In this document: piece after piece, positions 15,121 to 23,427 of the stretch | Layout of the letters: each line of letters begins with the position of its first letter | Position numbering within the stretch: the first letter of the stretch is position 1 | Source: an uncultured Bacteroidales bacterium | Lineage (GTDB): Bacteria > Bacteroidota > Bacteroidia > Bacteroidales > Bacteroidaceae | Length of the DNA stretch: 49,248 nt | Direction: 5' to 3' | Assembly: GCA_902787555.1 (NCBI GenBank) | Contig: CADAGO010000030.1 | Location: 1 to 49,248 of the forward strand | Notes under the pieces: generated by a model | Told to the model about the DNA's origin: nothing | Database searches by the model: none | Seen by the model: only the letters and a program-made list of their open reading frames with translations | Program-made: the position numbers and the translations under genes

Positions 15121-17781
15121 ATGAAGCGTTTTCTACCTATTAAGACCATGATGAGCGTATTGCTATTATCGCTCGTTTCTGTGGCAGCACATGCACAGTT
15201 GTCAAGCAACCCCGACAAATTCCTTGGTAACATCACTACGCGTTATCAGATAGATGTTCAGGGGATAGAACCGTATTGGAAGATGTGGAACCAGATTACC
15301 TGCGAAAACGAATCAAAGTGGGGTTCGGTCGAAGGCAATCGCGGTAGCTTCAACTGGGGATGCGACAATGCAGTCAACTATGCACGAAACCACAATTTCC
15401 TATTCAAGTTCCACGCCCTCATCTGGGGTTCGCAGTATCCTAACTGGCTGTCCAACCTCTCCGCATCTGAACGTTTCCAGGCTATCACCAAGTGGATGGA
15501 TGCCGTCAAGAAGAAGTACCCGAACCTCGAAATGATTGACGTTGTCAACGAGGCTATAGGTATGCACCAGCAGGGTAACCCAATGATGCGTGAGTCATTG
15601 GGCGGTAGTGGTAAGACAGGCTACGACTGGCTCATCAAAGCCTTCGAAATGGCATACGAACGCTGGCCGAATGCCATCCTCATCTACAACGACTACAACT
15701 CATTAAATCCTAATAATGGAGACGTAGATAATTACATCGATTTGGTAAAGACTTTGCGTGACGCTGGTGCTCCTATTGATGCCTACGGAAATCAGGCACA
15801 CGATGTGAACAACATCAGTGCTAGCACCTTAAAGACAGTCATGAATAAGCAACAAGATGCACTCAAGATGCCGATGTACATCACAGAGCTTGATATCGAC
15901 ATCGAGGACGACAACCAACAGAAGGCTCAATACCAGAGCATCTTCCCTGTCATGTGGGAGGCTGAATACTGTGCAGGTGTCACCATCTGGGGCTACATTC
16001 ACGGAGCCACATGGGTCAGCAACTCAGGTATCATCAAGAACAACAAGGACCGTCCGGCTATGACCTGGCTGCGCGATTACATGACGACCGAAAAAGCTAA
16101 GACAGCCAAGAGTCCGCTCCCAGGCATGAAGAAGGAAGCATCAGTTTACATCAAACCTCAATCCATCAGTGCTACCCAGGGTGACCCAATGCCAATCACC
16201 GTACGTGCAAAACTGAAAACGAAGACCATCGACCATATCGACTTCTACGTAAAGGGCCAGCTCTACAAGACCCTAACTGAAGCTCCATACGAACTGGAAT
16301 ATACTCCAGATGCAATTGGTACGTATGACCTGAAGGCTGTAGTCGTAGCTACCGATGGTAATGAATACGAGCGTTATGGTGCCTTCACTGTTTACAAGCC
16401 CCGTGCTCCTTACAAAGAAATGGAACTCCCAGGTATCATTCAGGCAGAAGACTATGACTCAGGTGCCGACGGAATTGCCTTCCACGACAGCGATAACAAC
16501 AACGAAGGCGATGTGAAGAACTACCGTACCGACGGAGGTGGTGTGGACCTCGTGAAAGGTAATGGCGGAACAGCTATCGGCTACACATCATCAGGAGAAT
16601 GGCTCGAATACACCGTCAACGTACTCGAAGCAGGAGTTTATATCTATGAGGCAACCGTATCATCTGGAACAACGGGCTCATCATTCAAACTGTCACTCGT
16701 TAATGGCGACAAGTACGAAGACCTTACCGATGTTATCTCTGTTCCACAGACTGGTAGTAACGACTGGGGTACCTACCGCACACTCAGCGGGCGTCTGCTC
16801 CTACCACTCCCCGAGGGTAAGCAAGTCATCCACCTCGACATCACTGGCAGCAGCTGCAACATCGACAAGATCAACTTTCGTCATGTCGAAATCAACGACG
16901 ACATCCAGCTCGACATCACAGCCGACCCAGCACCCGCAACCGTAGGCGAACAGACCCTCATCAAGGTGAATGCATCGGCACCCAACAGCACGATTGCATC
17001 CATCAAGCTTTCGCTCAACGACAAGGTAGTCAAGACCTTCACTACAGCGCCCTACGAGTACACCTACAAACCGACGTCAACAGGCTCCTACGAGTTCACA
17101 GCCGTAGCAGTCGATAGCGAAGGAAAGGAATCCAGCATCGCATCCTACGTGCTTAAGGTCAACAACAAGCGCACCCCGTTCAAGACCGTCAACATCCCAG
17201 GCATCATCGAGGCAGAAGACTTCGATAAGGGCGGAGAAGGGTTTACTTTCCACGACTCCGATGAAGAGAAAGAAGGCGACGGAGCATCCTACCGTAGCGA
17301 CGGAGGTATCGACGTAGTGACAGGTAATGGAGGCTATGCACTCGGCTACACCACATCCGACGAATGGATGGAATACACCGTCAATGTTACCGAGGCAGGC
17401 ACCTATGCCTACAAGGCAACCGTATCGTCAGGCAACAACTCTTCTGCATTCAGCCTCAGTTTGTCCGATGGTGACAAACTGACCGAACTGGCTCGAATAA
17501 GCGTACCACAGACAGGCGACAACAACTGGGACACCTACCGGGTCGTAGAAGGCAAGCTCTCAAAAGAATTGGCTGCAGGCAAGCAGACCTTCCGCATCAC
17601 CATCACAGGAGCCTACTGTAACATCGACAAGATAGAGCTCATCTGCACATCTACAGGCATTAACGACATCACCAATGTCAGCAACCTACCACGACAGATG
17701 TACAACATCGCAGGTCAGCGATTGGGAGGCATGCAGCGAGGCATCAATATCGTCGAAGGTCAAAAGATTCTGGTCAAATAA
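15121..17781 (+). CDS. Secreted GH10 endo-beta-1,4-xylanase with Ig-like and CBM6 modules
   Basis: The enzyme of about 886 aa should cleave internal xylan linkages. The start at 15121 is preferred over the ATG 6 nt earlier because the paralogue downstream begins the same way (MKRxLPI). A signal peptide (about residues 1-26, ending AHAQ) is followed by a GH10 barrel to about residue 330, with acid/base Glu144 in DVVNEAIG and nucleophile Glu256 in ITELDID. Next come an Ig-like domain (about 340-430), a CBM6 (about 434-585, PGIIQAEDYD), a second Ig-like domain (about 590-680) and a second CBM6 (about 690-840, PGIIEAEDFD). The C-terminal tail YNIAGQRLGG..GINIVEGQKILVK resembles tails found on many Prevotella secreted proteins and may be a sorting or anchoring signal. 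It has its own promoter and terminator. Confidence 0.95.
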   Translation: MKRFLPIKTMMSVLLLSLVSVAAHAQLSSNPDKFLGNITTRYQIDVQGIEPYWKMWNQITCENESKWGSVEGNRGSFNWGCDNAVNYARNHNFLFKFHALIWGSQYPNWLSNLSASERFQAITKWMDAVKKKYPNLEMIDVVNEAIGMHQQGNPMMRESLGGSGKTGYDWLIKAFEMAYERWPNAILIYNDYNSLNPNNGDVDNYIDLVKTLRDAGAPIDAYGNQAHDVNNISASTLKTVMNKQQDALKMPMYITELDIDIEDDNQQKAQYQSIFPVMWEAEYCAGVTIWGYIHGATWVSNSGIIKNNKDRPAMTWLRDYMTTEKAKTAKSPLPGMKKEASVYIKPQSISATQGDPMPITVRAKLKTKTIDHIDFYVKGQLYKTLTEAPYELEYTPDAIGTYDLKAVVVATDGNEYERYGAFTVYKPRAPYKEMELPGIIQAEDYDSGADGIAFHDSDNNNEGDVKNYRTDGGGVDLVKGNGGTAIGYTSSGEWLEYTVNVLEAGVYIYEATVSSGTTGSSFKLSLVNGDKYEDLTDVISVPQTGSNDWGTYRTLSGRLLLPLPEGKQVIHLDITGSSCNIDKINFRHVEINDDIQLDITADPAPATVGEQTLIKVNASAPNSTIASIKLSLNDKVVKTFTTAPYEYTYKPTSTGSYEFTAVAVDSEGKESSIASYVLKVNNKRTPFKTVNIPGIIEAEDFDKGGEGFTFHDSDEEKEGDGASYRSDGGIDVVTGNGGYALGYTTSDEWMEYTVNVTEAGTYAYKATVSSGNNSSAFSLSLSDGDKLTELARISVPQTGDNNWDTYRVVEGKLSKELAAGKQTFRITITGAYCNIDKIELICTSTGINDITNVSNLPRQMYNIAGQRLGGMQRGINIVEGQKILVK

Positions 17782-17811
17782 AACTGCCACACAATCCCAG
17801 ACAACCACAAC

Positions 17812-17845
17812 AGCCCCTGAAACAATGCTTTCGGGGGCTTTCTTC
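17812..17845 (+). terminator. Intrinsic terminator after the first xylanase
   Basis: An 11-bp stem (17812-17822 with 17829-17839, one G-T pair) with a 6-nt loop is followed by a T-rich stretch (TTTCTTCTT), 30 nt after the stop codon. Confidence 0.85.
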
Positions 17846-17988
17846 TTAAGCTCTGTTGCCAAGTATTTTGAGCGCAGCACCCATGTACTTTTCCACTCTG
17901 TAAGTGTTCAAAACACATATTTTACCTACTTATTTCTGCTTTTTTTGCCTTTTTCCTAAAAAAAATCACTTTTTTCATTAACATTTTG

Positions 17989-17996
17989 TACCTTTG
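17989..17996 (+). promoter_or_regulatory. Isolated TACCTTTG element before the 24-bp repeat array
   Basis: A perfect -7 box lies 36 nt upstream of the 24-bp array. An AAGGAAAAG stretch and an ATG (18015) opening a frame through the array follow it. No -33 element at the expected distance was found. Confidence 0.4.
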
Positions 17997-18031
17997 TGCG
18001 TATAAAGGAAAAGAATGTATAAAACGGAGTG

Positions 18032-18223
18032 GTACACGGTGAGCCTGTCGAATCTGTACACGGTGAGCCTGTCGAATCCGTACACGGTGAGCCTGTCGAA
18101 TCTGTACACGGTGAGCCTGTCGAATCTGTACACGGTGAGCCTGTCGAATCTGTACACGGTGAGCCTGTCGAATCCGTACACGGTGAGCCTGTCGAATCTG
18201 TACACGGTGAGCCTGTCGAATCC
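18032..18223. repeat. Eight tandem copies of a 24-bp repeat (core TGAGCCTGTCGAA)
   Basis: Units of exactly 24 bp start at 18032 and every 24 bp to 18223. They differ only at one position (AATCT or AATCC end). The core is the reverse complement of TTCGACAGGCTCA, which recurs in the corrin operon. Because 24 is a multiple of 3 and the unit has no stop in these frames, several frames stay open across the array. The units are contiguous with no spacers, so this is not CRISPR. Confidence 0.95.
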
Positions 18224-18245
18224 GTACCCGACAACAAGCCTAAAG

Positions 18246-18359
18246 TCGCTCCGTAGGTGCTCCGTAGGTGCTCCGTAGATGCTCCTTAGGTGCTCGGTAG
18301 GTGCTCGTTAGGTGCTCGGTAGGTGCTCGGCACTCTGCGGGATTTACGGCTGTTTTGAC
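18246..18359. repeat. Eight 11-bp tandem repeats with a fixed 3' tail
   Basis: Units like GTGCTCGGTAG run from 18246 to 18333, the last being GTGCTCGGCAC. Exactly 15 nt later comes GCTGTTTTGAC (18349-18359). The same last unit, the same 15-nt gap and the same tail occur at 37320-37356. This is a dispersed element of unknown function. Confidence 0.85.
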
Positions 18360-18616
18360 GATGTAAAATATGATTATGTCTCTAAAACACAACTAACCAT
18401 TAAGGGTACACTTTGCAACCATTAAGGGTAACAAAAATTCCCCTTAAGGGGAACAACAGCTCTCTCGAAATCCCCAAGCCACAAATCCTTCAAACTCCTA
18501 TTCCATTCCTAATCCTCCTCTAACGGTGCAGACTGAGGAAGTTTGGGAAGTGAATGTGCAAAGTTCGTAGGGGAAGGAAAGAAATGGGTGTTTTTTATGT
18601 TAAATACATGAGTTTT
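18360..18616. other. Repeat-rich spacer with palindrome before the second xylanase
   Basis: No gene is supported. It contains two CCATTAAGGGTA copies near 18397-18430 and a perfect 16-bp palindrome TTCCCCTTAAGGGGAA at 18438-18453. The palindrome could be an operator or a small hairpin; nothing else is recognised. Confidence 0.5.
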
Positions 18617-18648
18617 TTTGTTGATAACAAAATAATTCCTTAACTTTG
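18617..18648 (+). promoter_or_regulatory. Promoter of the second xylanase, perhaps of the corrin operon
   Basis: TTTG ending at 18620, a 20-nt spacer and TAACTTTG at 18641-18648 lie 46 nt before the ATG. It is the last clear promoter before the TonB receptor and the corrin genes. Confidence 0.8.
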
Positions 18649-18694
18649 CAAGAAATTAAGCAAATCCAAATACAATTTATAAACTACTTTTAGT

Positions 18695-21334
18695 ATGAAA
18701 CGATTATTACCTATCCGAATCATGATGAGCGGTCTGCTACTTTCCCTCATCGCCTTGGCAGCCAATGCACAGCTGTCGAAAAATCCAGACAAGTTTTTAG
18801 GAAACATCACGACACGTTACAACGTAGATTACGGTAACGAGAAGTACTACACCTTGTGGAATCAGATTACCTGTGAAAACGAATCGAAGTGGGGTTCGGT
18901 CGAAGGAAACCGCGGCAGCTTCAACTGGGGATGCGACAATGCCTTCAACTATGCGAAGAACCACAATTTCCCATTCAAGTTCCACGCCCTTATCTGGGGT
19001 GCCCAGTATCCTAACTGGCTTCCTAACCTCTCCCCCTCTGAGCGTTACCAAGCCATCATCAAGTGGCTGGATGCCATCAAGAAGAAGTATCCGAAGTTGG
19101 AACTGATTGATGTGGTGAACGAGGCTGTAGGTATGCACCAGCAGGGTAACCCGATGATGAGAGAATCGTTGGGCGGAGAGGGTGTGACTGGCTACGACTG
19201 GCTCATCCGCGCCTTCGAGTTGGCTTATGAGCGCTGGCCAGATGCCATCCTCATCTACAACGACTACAACACTTTCCAGTGGGATACGGACAACTATATC
19301 AAACTTGTGCAGACCCTGCGTAATGCCGGAGCACCTATCGATGCTTACGGATGTCAGTCGCACGACGTGACGGATATCAGCGCCAGCGGACTAAGGAACG
19401 CTATGTCGAAGATTCAGAATGCGCTGAAGATGCCGATGTATATCACAGAGCTGGATATCGACAAGGCTGACGACAACCAGCAGAAGACTCAATACCAAAA
19501 TATATTCCCGATGATGTGGGAGGCAGACTACTGCGCAGGTGTCACCCTATGGGGGTACATTCACGGAGCCACATGGGTTGACAACTCGGGTCTGATCAAG
19601 AACAATCAGGACCGCCCTGCTATGACCTGGCTGCGTGACTATATGAAGACTGAAAAGGCCATCAATGCCAAGAGTCCGTTCCCAGGCATGAAGAAGGAAG
19701 CATCGCTCTACGTGAAAGCTGCTGGATGGAACGTGGCACGCAACGACTCCATACCTATTACTATACGCCTGAAGATGCGCACTAAGACGGTTGACCACGT
19801 GGACCTCTACGTAAAGAACAAGCTCTATGCCACCCTGACCGAAGAACCTTACGTAGTTTACTACAAACCAACTACTCAGGGCGCATACGACCTCAAGGCT
19901 GTCGTTACGACAACTGACAGCTGCACCTACGAGCGTCTGGCACTCTTCAACACGCTGAGCAACACACGCAACCCATACAACAAGAACTTGGTATTGCCAG
20001 GCATCATCGAGGCAGAAGACTTCGACATCGGTGCTGATGGACTGACCTATCACGACTCCGACACCCGCAACGATGGTGTTCGCACCTATCGTACCAATGG
20101 TGGTGGTGTGGATCTTCTGAAAGTCGATACCGCCTATGTGGTAGGCCATACGGTAGCAGGCGAATGGGTGGAATATACGGTTAATGTAGAAGAGGAAGGT
20201 CTTTACAACTTCGACGCCACCGTATCGGCAGGAGCTTTCGGAGCATCGTTCCAGCTGGCACTCAGCAACTACGATCTCCAGACTCCGCTCTCGAACGTCA
20301 TCCCTGTTCCTTGCTATGAGCTGGGTGACTGGGACACCTTTACCACCGTACGCGGACGTATGCTCCTTCCGCTCGCTGCCGGCAAGCAGAAGATACGTCT
20401 TAACATCACAGGCGGACAGTGTCACATCGACAAGATTGCCTTTCACCGTGTTGACGTGAACGAGCAGATAAAGTTCACCGTACGTGCTACTCCTACCAGC
20501 CCGACGGTTGACAACAAGGTCACCATCAAGGCATCAACCACCTATACTGGCACTATCGCAGCCGTACACTTCTACGACAACGGTGAGCTGATTCAGACCT
20601 GCACAGAGGCACCCTACGACATTGAACTCTATCCTTCCTACCGCGGTTCGCACATCATCACTGCCATCGCTGTAGATGAAGCTGGGCTCGAATCGAAAGA
20701 GGCAACTGTCACCATCAACGTCAAAGCCAAGCGAGTACCGTTCAAGGAGGTCAGCGTGCCAGGCATCATCGAGGCAGAAGACTTCGATAAGGGCGGCGAA
20801 GGATTCACATTCCATGACTCCGACGATAAAGACCAAGGCTCACATAGGTATCGCCTCGACAACGAGGGTCTCGACATCATCACAGGCAACAAGGGTTATG
20901 TGGTAGGTAACACAGCTGAAGGAGAATGGATGGACTATAGCGTCACCGTGACCGAAACCGCAAGATTCTCTTTCAAGGCTACCGTAGCATCAGCCGTCGA
21001 AACCGCCAAGTTCACCATCAGCATGGTCCGCGGAACGACTTCTTACTTATTGGCAACCGTTACGGTACCAAAGACAGGCAGCACCACCTACAAAGAAATC
21101 GAAGGCACCTTCCAGCGTACACTCGCAGCTGGTAACAGCATTCTTCGCATCAGCATCACAGGTGCACAATGCAACATCGACCGCTTCGAGATTATCGGCT
21201 CTGATACAGCCATCAATGGTGTAGAAAACGACGATGCAGCCAACCATCAGATATTCAACATCAGAGGTCAGCGTCAGCAGAATCTGCAGCGTGGCATCAA
21301 TATTGTAAACGGTAAGAAAGTATTTGTAAGATAA
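18695..21334 (+). CDS. Second secreted GH10 xylanase, tandem paralogue
   Basis: This 879-aa protein has the same architecture as its neighbour upstream: signal peptide ending ANAQ, GH10 domain with acid/base Glu143 (DVVNEAVG) and nucleophile Glu252 (ITELDID), Ig-like domain, CBM6, Ig-like domain, CBM6 (PGIIEAEDFDKGGEG), and a C-terminal tail FNIRGQR..RGINIVNGKKVFVR. The catalytic domain is highly similar to the first copy, while the CBM6 and Ig-like modules have diverged more, suggesting an older duplication with different binding specificities. Its stop codon is only 2 nt before the ATG of a TonB-dependent receptor and no terminator lies between, so the downstream corrin genes may share its transcript. 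Confidence 0.95.
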   Translation: MKRLLPIRIMMSGLLLSLIALAANAQLSKNPDKFLGNITTRYNVDYGNEKYYTLWNQITCENESKWGSVEGNRGSFNWGCDNAFNYAKNHNFPFKFHALIWGAQYPNWLPNLSPSERYQAIIKWLDAIKKKYPKLELIDVVNEAVGMHQQGNPMMRESLGGEGVTGYDWLIRAFELAYERWPDAILIYNDYNTFQWDTDNYIKLVQTLRNAGAPIDAYGCQSHDVTDISASGLRNAMSKIQNALKMPMYITELDIDKADDNQQKTQYQNIFPMMWEADYCAGVTLWGYIHGATWVDNSGLIKNNQDRPAMTWLRDYMKTEKAINAKSPFPGMKKEASLYVKAAGWNVARNDSIPITIRLKMRTKTVDHVDLYVKNKLYATLTEEPYVVYYKPTTQGAYDLKAVVTTTDSCTYERLALFNTLSNTRNPYNKNLVLPGIIEAEDFDIGADGLTYHDSDTRNDGVRTYRTNGGGVDLLKVDTAYVVGHTVAGEWVEYTVNVEEEGLYNFDATVSAGAFGASFQLALSNYDLQTPLSNVIPVPCYELGDWDTFTTVRGRMLLPLAAGKQKIRLNITGGQCHIDKIAFHRVDVNEQIKFTVRATPTSPTVDNKVTIKASTTYTGTIAAVHFYDNGELIQTCTEAPYDIELYPSYRGSHIITAIAVDEAGLESKEATVTINVKAKRVPFKEVSVPGIIEAEDFDKGGEGFTFHDSDDKDQGSHRYRLDNEGLDIITGNKGYVVGNTAEGEWMDYSVTVTETARFSFKATVASAVETAKFTISMVRGTTSYLLATVTVPKTGSTTYKEIEGTFQRTLAAGNSILRISITGAQCNIDRFEIIGSDTAINGVENDDAANHQIFNIRGQRQQNLQRGINIVNGKKVFVR

Positions 21335-21336
21335 TC

Positions 21337-23409
21337 ATGCGACTGTTTCACACTTTCATCCTTGGAGCCATAGGTGTCGTGACTGCAAACGCACAGGGAG
21401 ACCAGCAGCTGAAAACGATAGACCTGAACCCTGTTGTCATTACTGGTACCGGCACCTACCACAAGAGCAACAATTCGCCTGTAGCAGTACAGGTAGTCAG
21501 CGCAAAGGAACTAAGAGATGCAAAAGTGAGCAACCTGCAGGAAGCCCTCTCGCGACTCACACCCAACATCACCACCCAGACCAACGGTATGGGTACATTT
21601 GTCAACTTCAACGGAGTGAGCGACGACTACGTGCTCATCATGGTGAACGGTAAGCGTGTGAGTGGAGATGACCGCTGGGACCGCATCAGCATCGACAACA
21701 TCAAGCGTGTGGAAATCCTTCCCGGAGCAGCAAGTGCCCTGTATGGCAGCGATGCAATCGCAGGGGTGGTAAATATCATCACAGACGACTCGAAAGAGGG
21801 CGTGAGCCTGACTAACACGACTCGCTTGACCAGCAAAGGCCGCCTGACTGAGGACATTAACATAGATGTGGCAGCAGGACGGCTGTCGAGCCTCACTTCG
21901 TACAGCTACAAGCAAGCCGACAACTGGCAGGTGAACCACTATCAGGCATTTGACGAGGACGGCACAGAGGTGCTGAAACTCACAGGACGCCCCATGTCGA
22001 TGGGATTCAAAAGTCATAATGTCACTGAAAAGGTAGGTTGGACGTTCTCTGACAAGTTCGACATCTATGCCGACGGAGACTATTACACGAATGCGACCTG
22101 CCGTCCTCAAGATGCTACCTACTTCACCCAGAAGTCGGCAAAAGACGCAAACGGAGCAAAGACGTTCAGCTACACCAGCAAGAAGGCATATACGTATGAC
22201 ATCCTGCATGAGTCGTACCACTATGGGGCAGGTGCCCGATGGGTGCCGAACTCCAAAACGCACATCTACCTCGACCTCTATAGCGACAACTTCACCTCGA
22301 AGTACGACTATTGGCAGACAGCCGACAAGGAAAGCTATGAGGAAGTGCGAAAACGTACACATTATTTTAACGAATCGCTGAAGGGCATCTTCCGCCTGAC
22401 CGACTGGAACAAGCTGTCAGCAGGCATCGAGATGGAACAATCATCGCTCGACAGTCACAGCGACAACATCGACGGCCGACACACCTCCACCTATAACCTC
22501 TTCGCACAAGATGAGATACAGATGGTGAAGGGACTGGAAGGTGTCGTAGGACTTCGCTACACATACAATACGAACTTCCACAGCAATGCAACTCCCAGCT
22601 TTGCGCTGTTCTACCACACAGGCGGTCTGCGCATCCGTGCCAGCTATGCGGCAGGATACCGCACCCCTACCCTCTCGCAACTATATGCGAGCGACCAGGC
22701 AAAGACCACTTCGAGGTATACCGTTCCCAATCCAGGACTGAAACCCGAGAAGAACCACTTCTGGAACGCAAACGCAGAGTACAGCAACTCATGGGTGAAT
22801 ATCAGCGTAAATGCGTATGTGAACAACATCCGCAACATGATCAACTACCGTACGATGACTGCCGCGGAAATCAGCAGCGACCCACAACTGACAGCCTATT
22901 ATAACGAAGGATGGACCACTATTCGCCAACGTGACAATATCGACAAGGCGAAAATCAAAGGTATCAACGCTAATGTAAAGTTCATCCTGCCTCTCGGGTT
23001 CTCACTCTCGGCAGGCTACACCTATACCGACTCACGGGCAACCTCCGTGACACTCGATACAAAGACACAGCAATACGTCGAGAAAGAGACCCCAGTGGAT
23101 AAAAGCGTGAGAAATGTAGCCAATGTATCTGCTACTTGGGACCGTATATGGGGCAGCTATCACCTGAATATCAATCTCAACGGACACATCCAGGGTCGCC
23201 GCTACAGCAGCACATACGGCTATGCTCCACGCTATCAGCAATGGAACCTCAACACCAGCCACGCTTTCATCATGAGCAGCTATGTGCTGGAACCAAGCAT
23301 CGGCATCGAGAATATCTTCAACGAAAGAGATACAAGTCCCTGGAATTCCAACTTCTCGACCATCAATCCGGGCAGAGCACTTTATGTGAGCATGAAGGCA
23401 AAGTTCTGA
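21337..23409 (+). CDS. TonB-dependent outer-membrane receptor, probably corrinoid (BtuB-like)
   Basis: The 690-aa protein has a signal peptide ending ANAQ, a plug domain starting NPVVITGTGTYHKSNNSPVA and containing VLIMVNGKRVSGD and VEILPGAASALYGSDAIAGV, and a 22-stranded-type barrel with a TonB-receptor C-terminus (NPGRALYVSMKAKF). It lacks the N-terminal carboxypeptidase-like domain of SusC proteins, so a small ligand is expected. It lies 18 nt before cobJ-cbiC in the same direction, which suggests corrinoid or a precursor as substrate. Unlike the receptor at 34558-36780 it has no riboswitch. Its position 2 nt after a xylanase leaves a different ligand possible. Confidence 0.88.
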   Translation: MRLFHTFILGAIGVVTANAQGDQQLKTIDLNPVVITGTGTYHKSNNSPVAVQVVSAKELRDAKVSNLQEALSRLTPNITTQTNGMGTFVNFNGVSDDYVLIMVNGKRVSGDDRWDRISIDNIKRVEILPGAASALYGSDAIAGVVNIITDDSKEGVSLTNTTRLTSKGRLTEDINIDVAAGRLSSLTSYSYKQADNWQVNHYQAFDEDGTEVLKLTGRPMSMGFKSHNVTEKVGWTFSDKFDIYADGDYYTNATCRPQDATYFTQKSAKDANGAKTFSYTSKKAYTYDILHESYHYGAGARWVPNSKTHIYLDLYSDNFTSKYDYWQTADKESYEEVRKRTHYFNESLKGIFRLTDWNKLSAGIEMEQSSLDSHSDNIDGRHTSTYNLFAQDEIQMVKGLEGVVGLRYTYNTNFHSNATPSFALFYHTGGLRIRASYAAGYRTPTLSQLYASDQAKTTSRYTVPNPGLKPEKNHFWNANAEYSNSWVNISVNAYVNNIRNMINYRTMTAAEISSDPQLTAYYNEGWTTIRQRDNIDKAKIKGINANVKFILPLGFSLSAGYTYTDSRATSVTLDTKTQQYVEKETPVDKSVRNVANVSATWDRIWGSYHLNINLNGHIQGRRYSSTYGYAPRYQQWNLNTSHAFIMSSYVLEPSIGIENIFNERDTSPWNSNFSTINPGRALYVSMKAKF

Positions 23410-23427
23410 AAACAAAAACAAGAATCA

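Noticed and set aside
18032-18223. CRISPR array
   Set aside because: The 24-bp units are contiguous with no unique spacers, and no cas gene is in the window.
17956-18237. Repeat proteins encoded on the minus strand or in other frames of the 24-bp array
   Set aside because: Open frames are expected because the unit length is a multiple of 3 and the unit lacks stops in those frames; only the frame from 18015 has a -7 box and a ribosome-site-like stretch, and even that is unproven.
21300-21337. A riboswitch or promoter directly before the plus-strand TonB receptor
   Set aside because: Only 2 nt separate the genes and the preceding bases are xylanase codons; no B12-box sequence was found.
21337-23409. 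SusC-type glycan receptor paired with the xylanases
   Set aside because: It is only 690 aa, lacks the N-terminal carboxypeptidase-like domain and has no SusD partner; context favours a corrinoid ligand.
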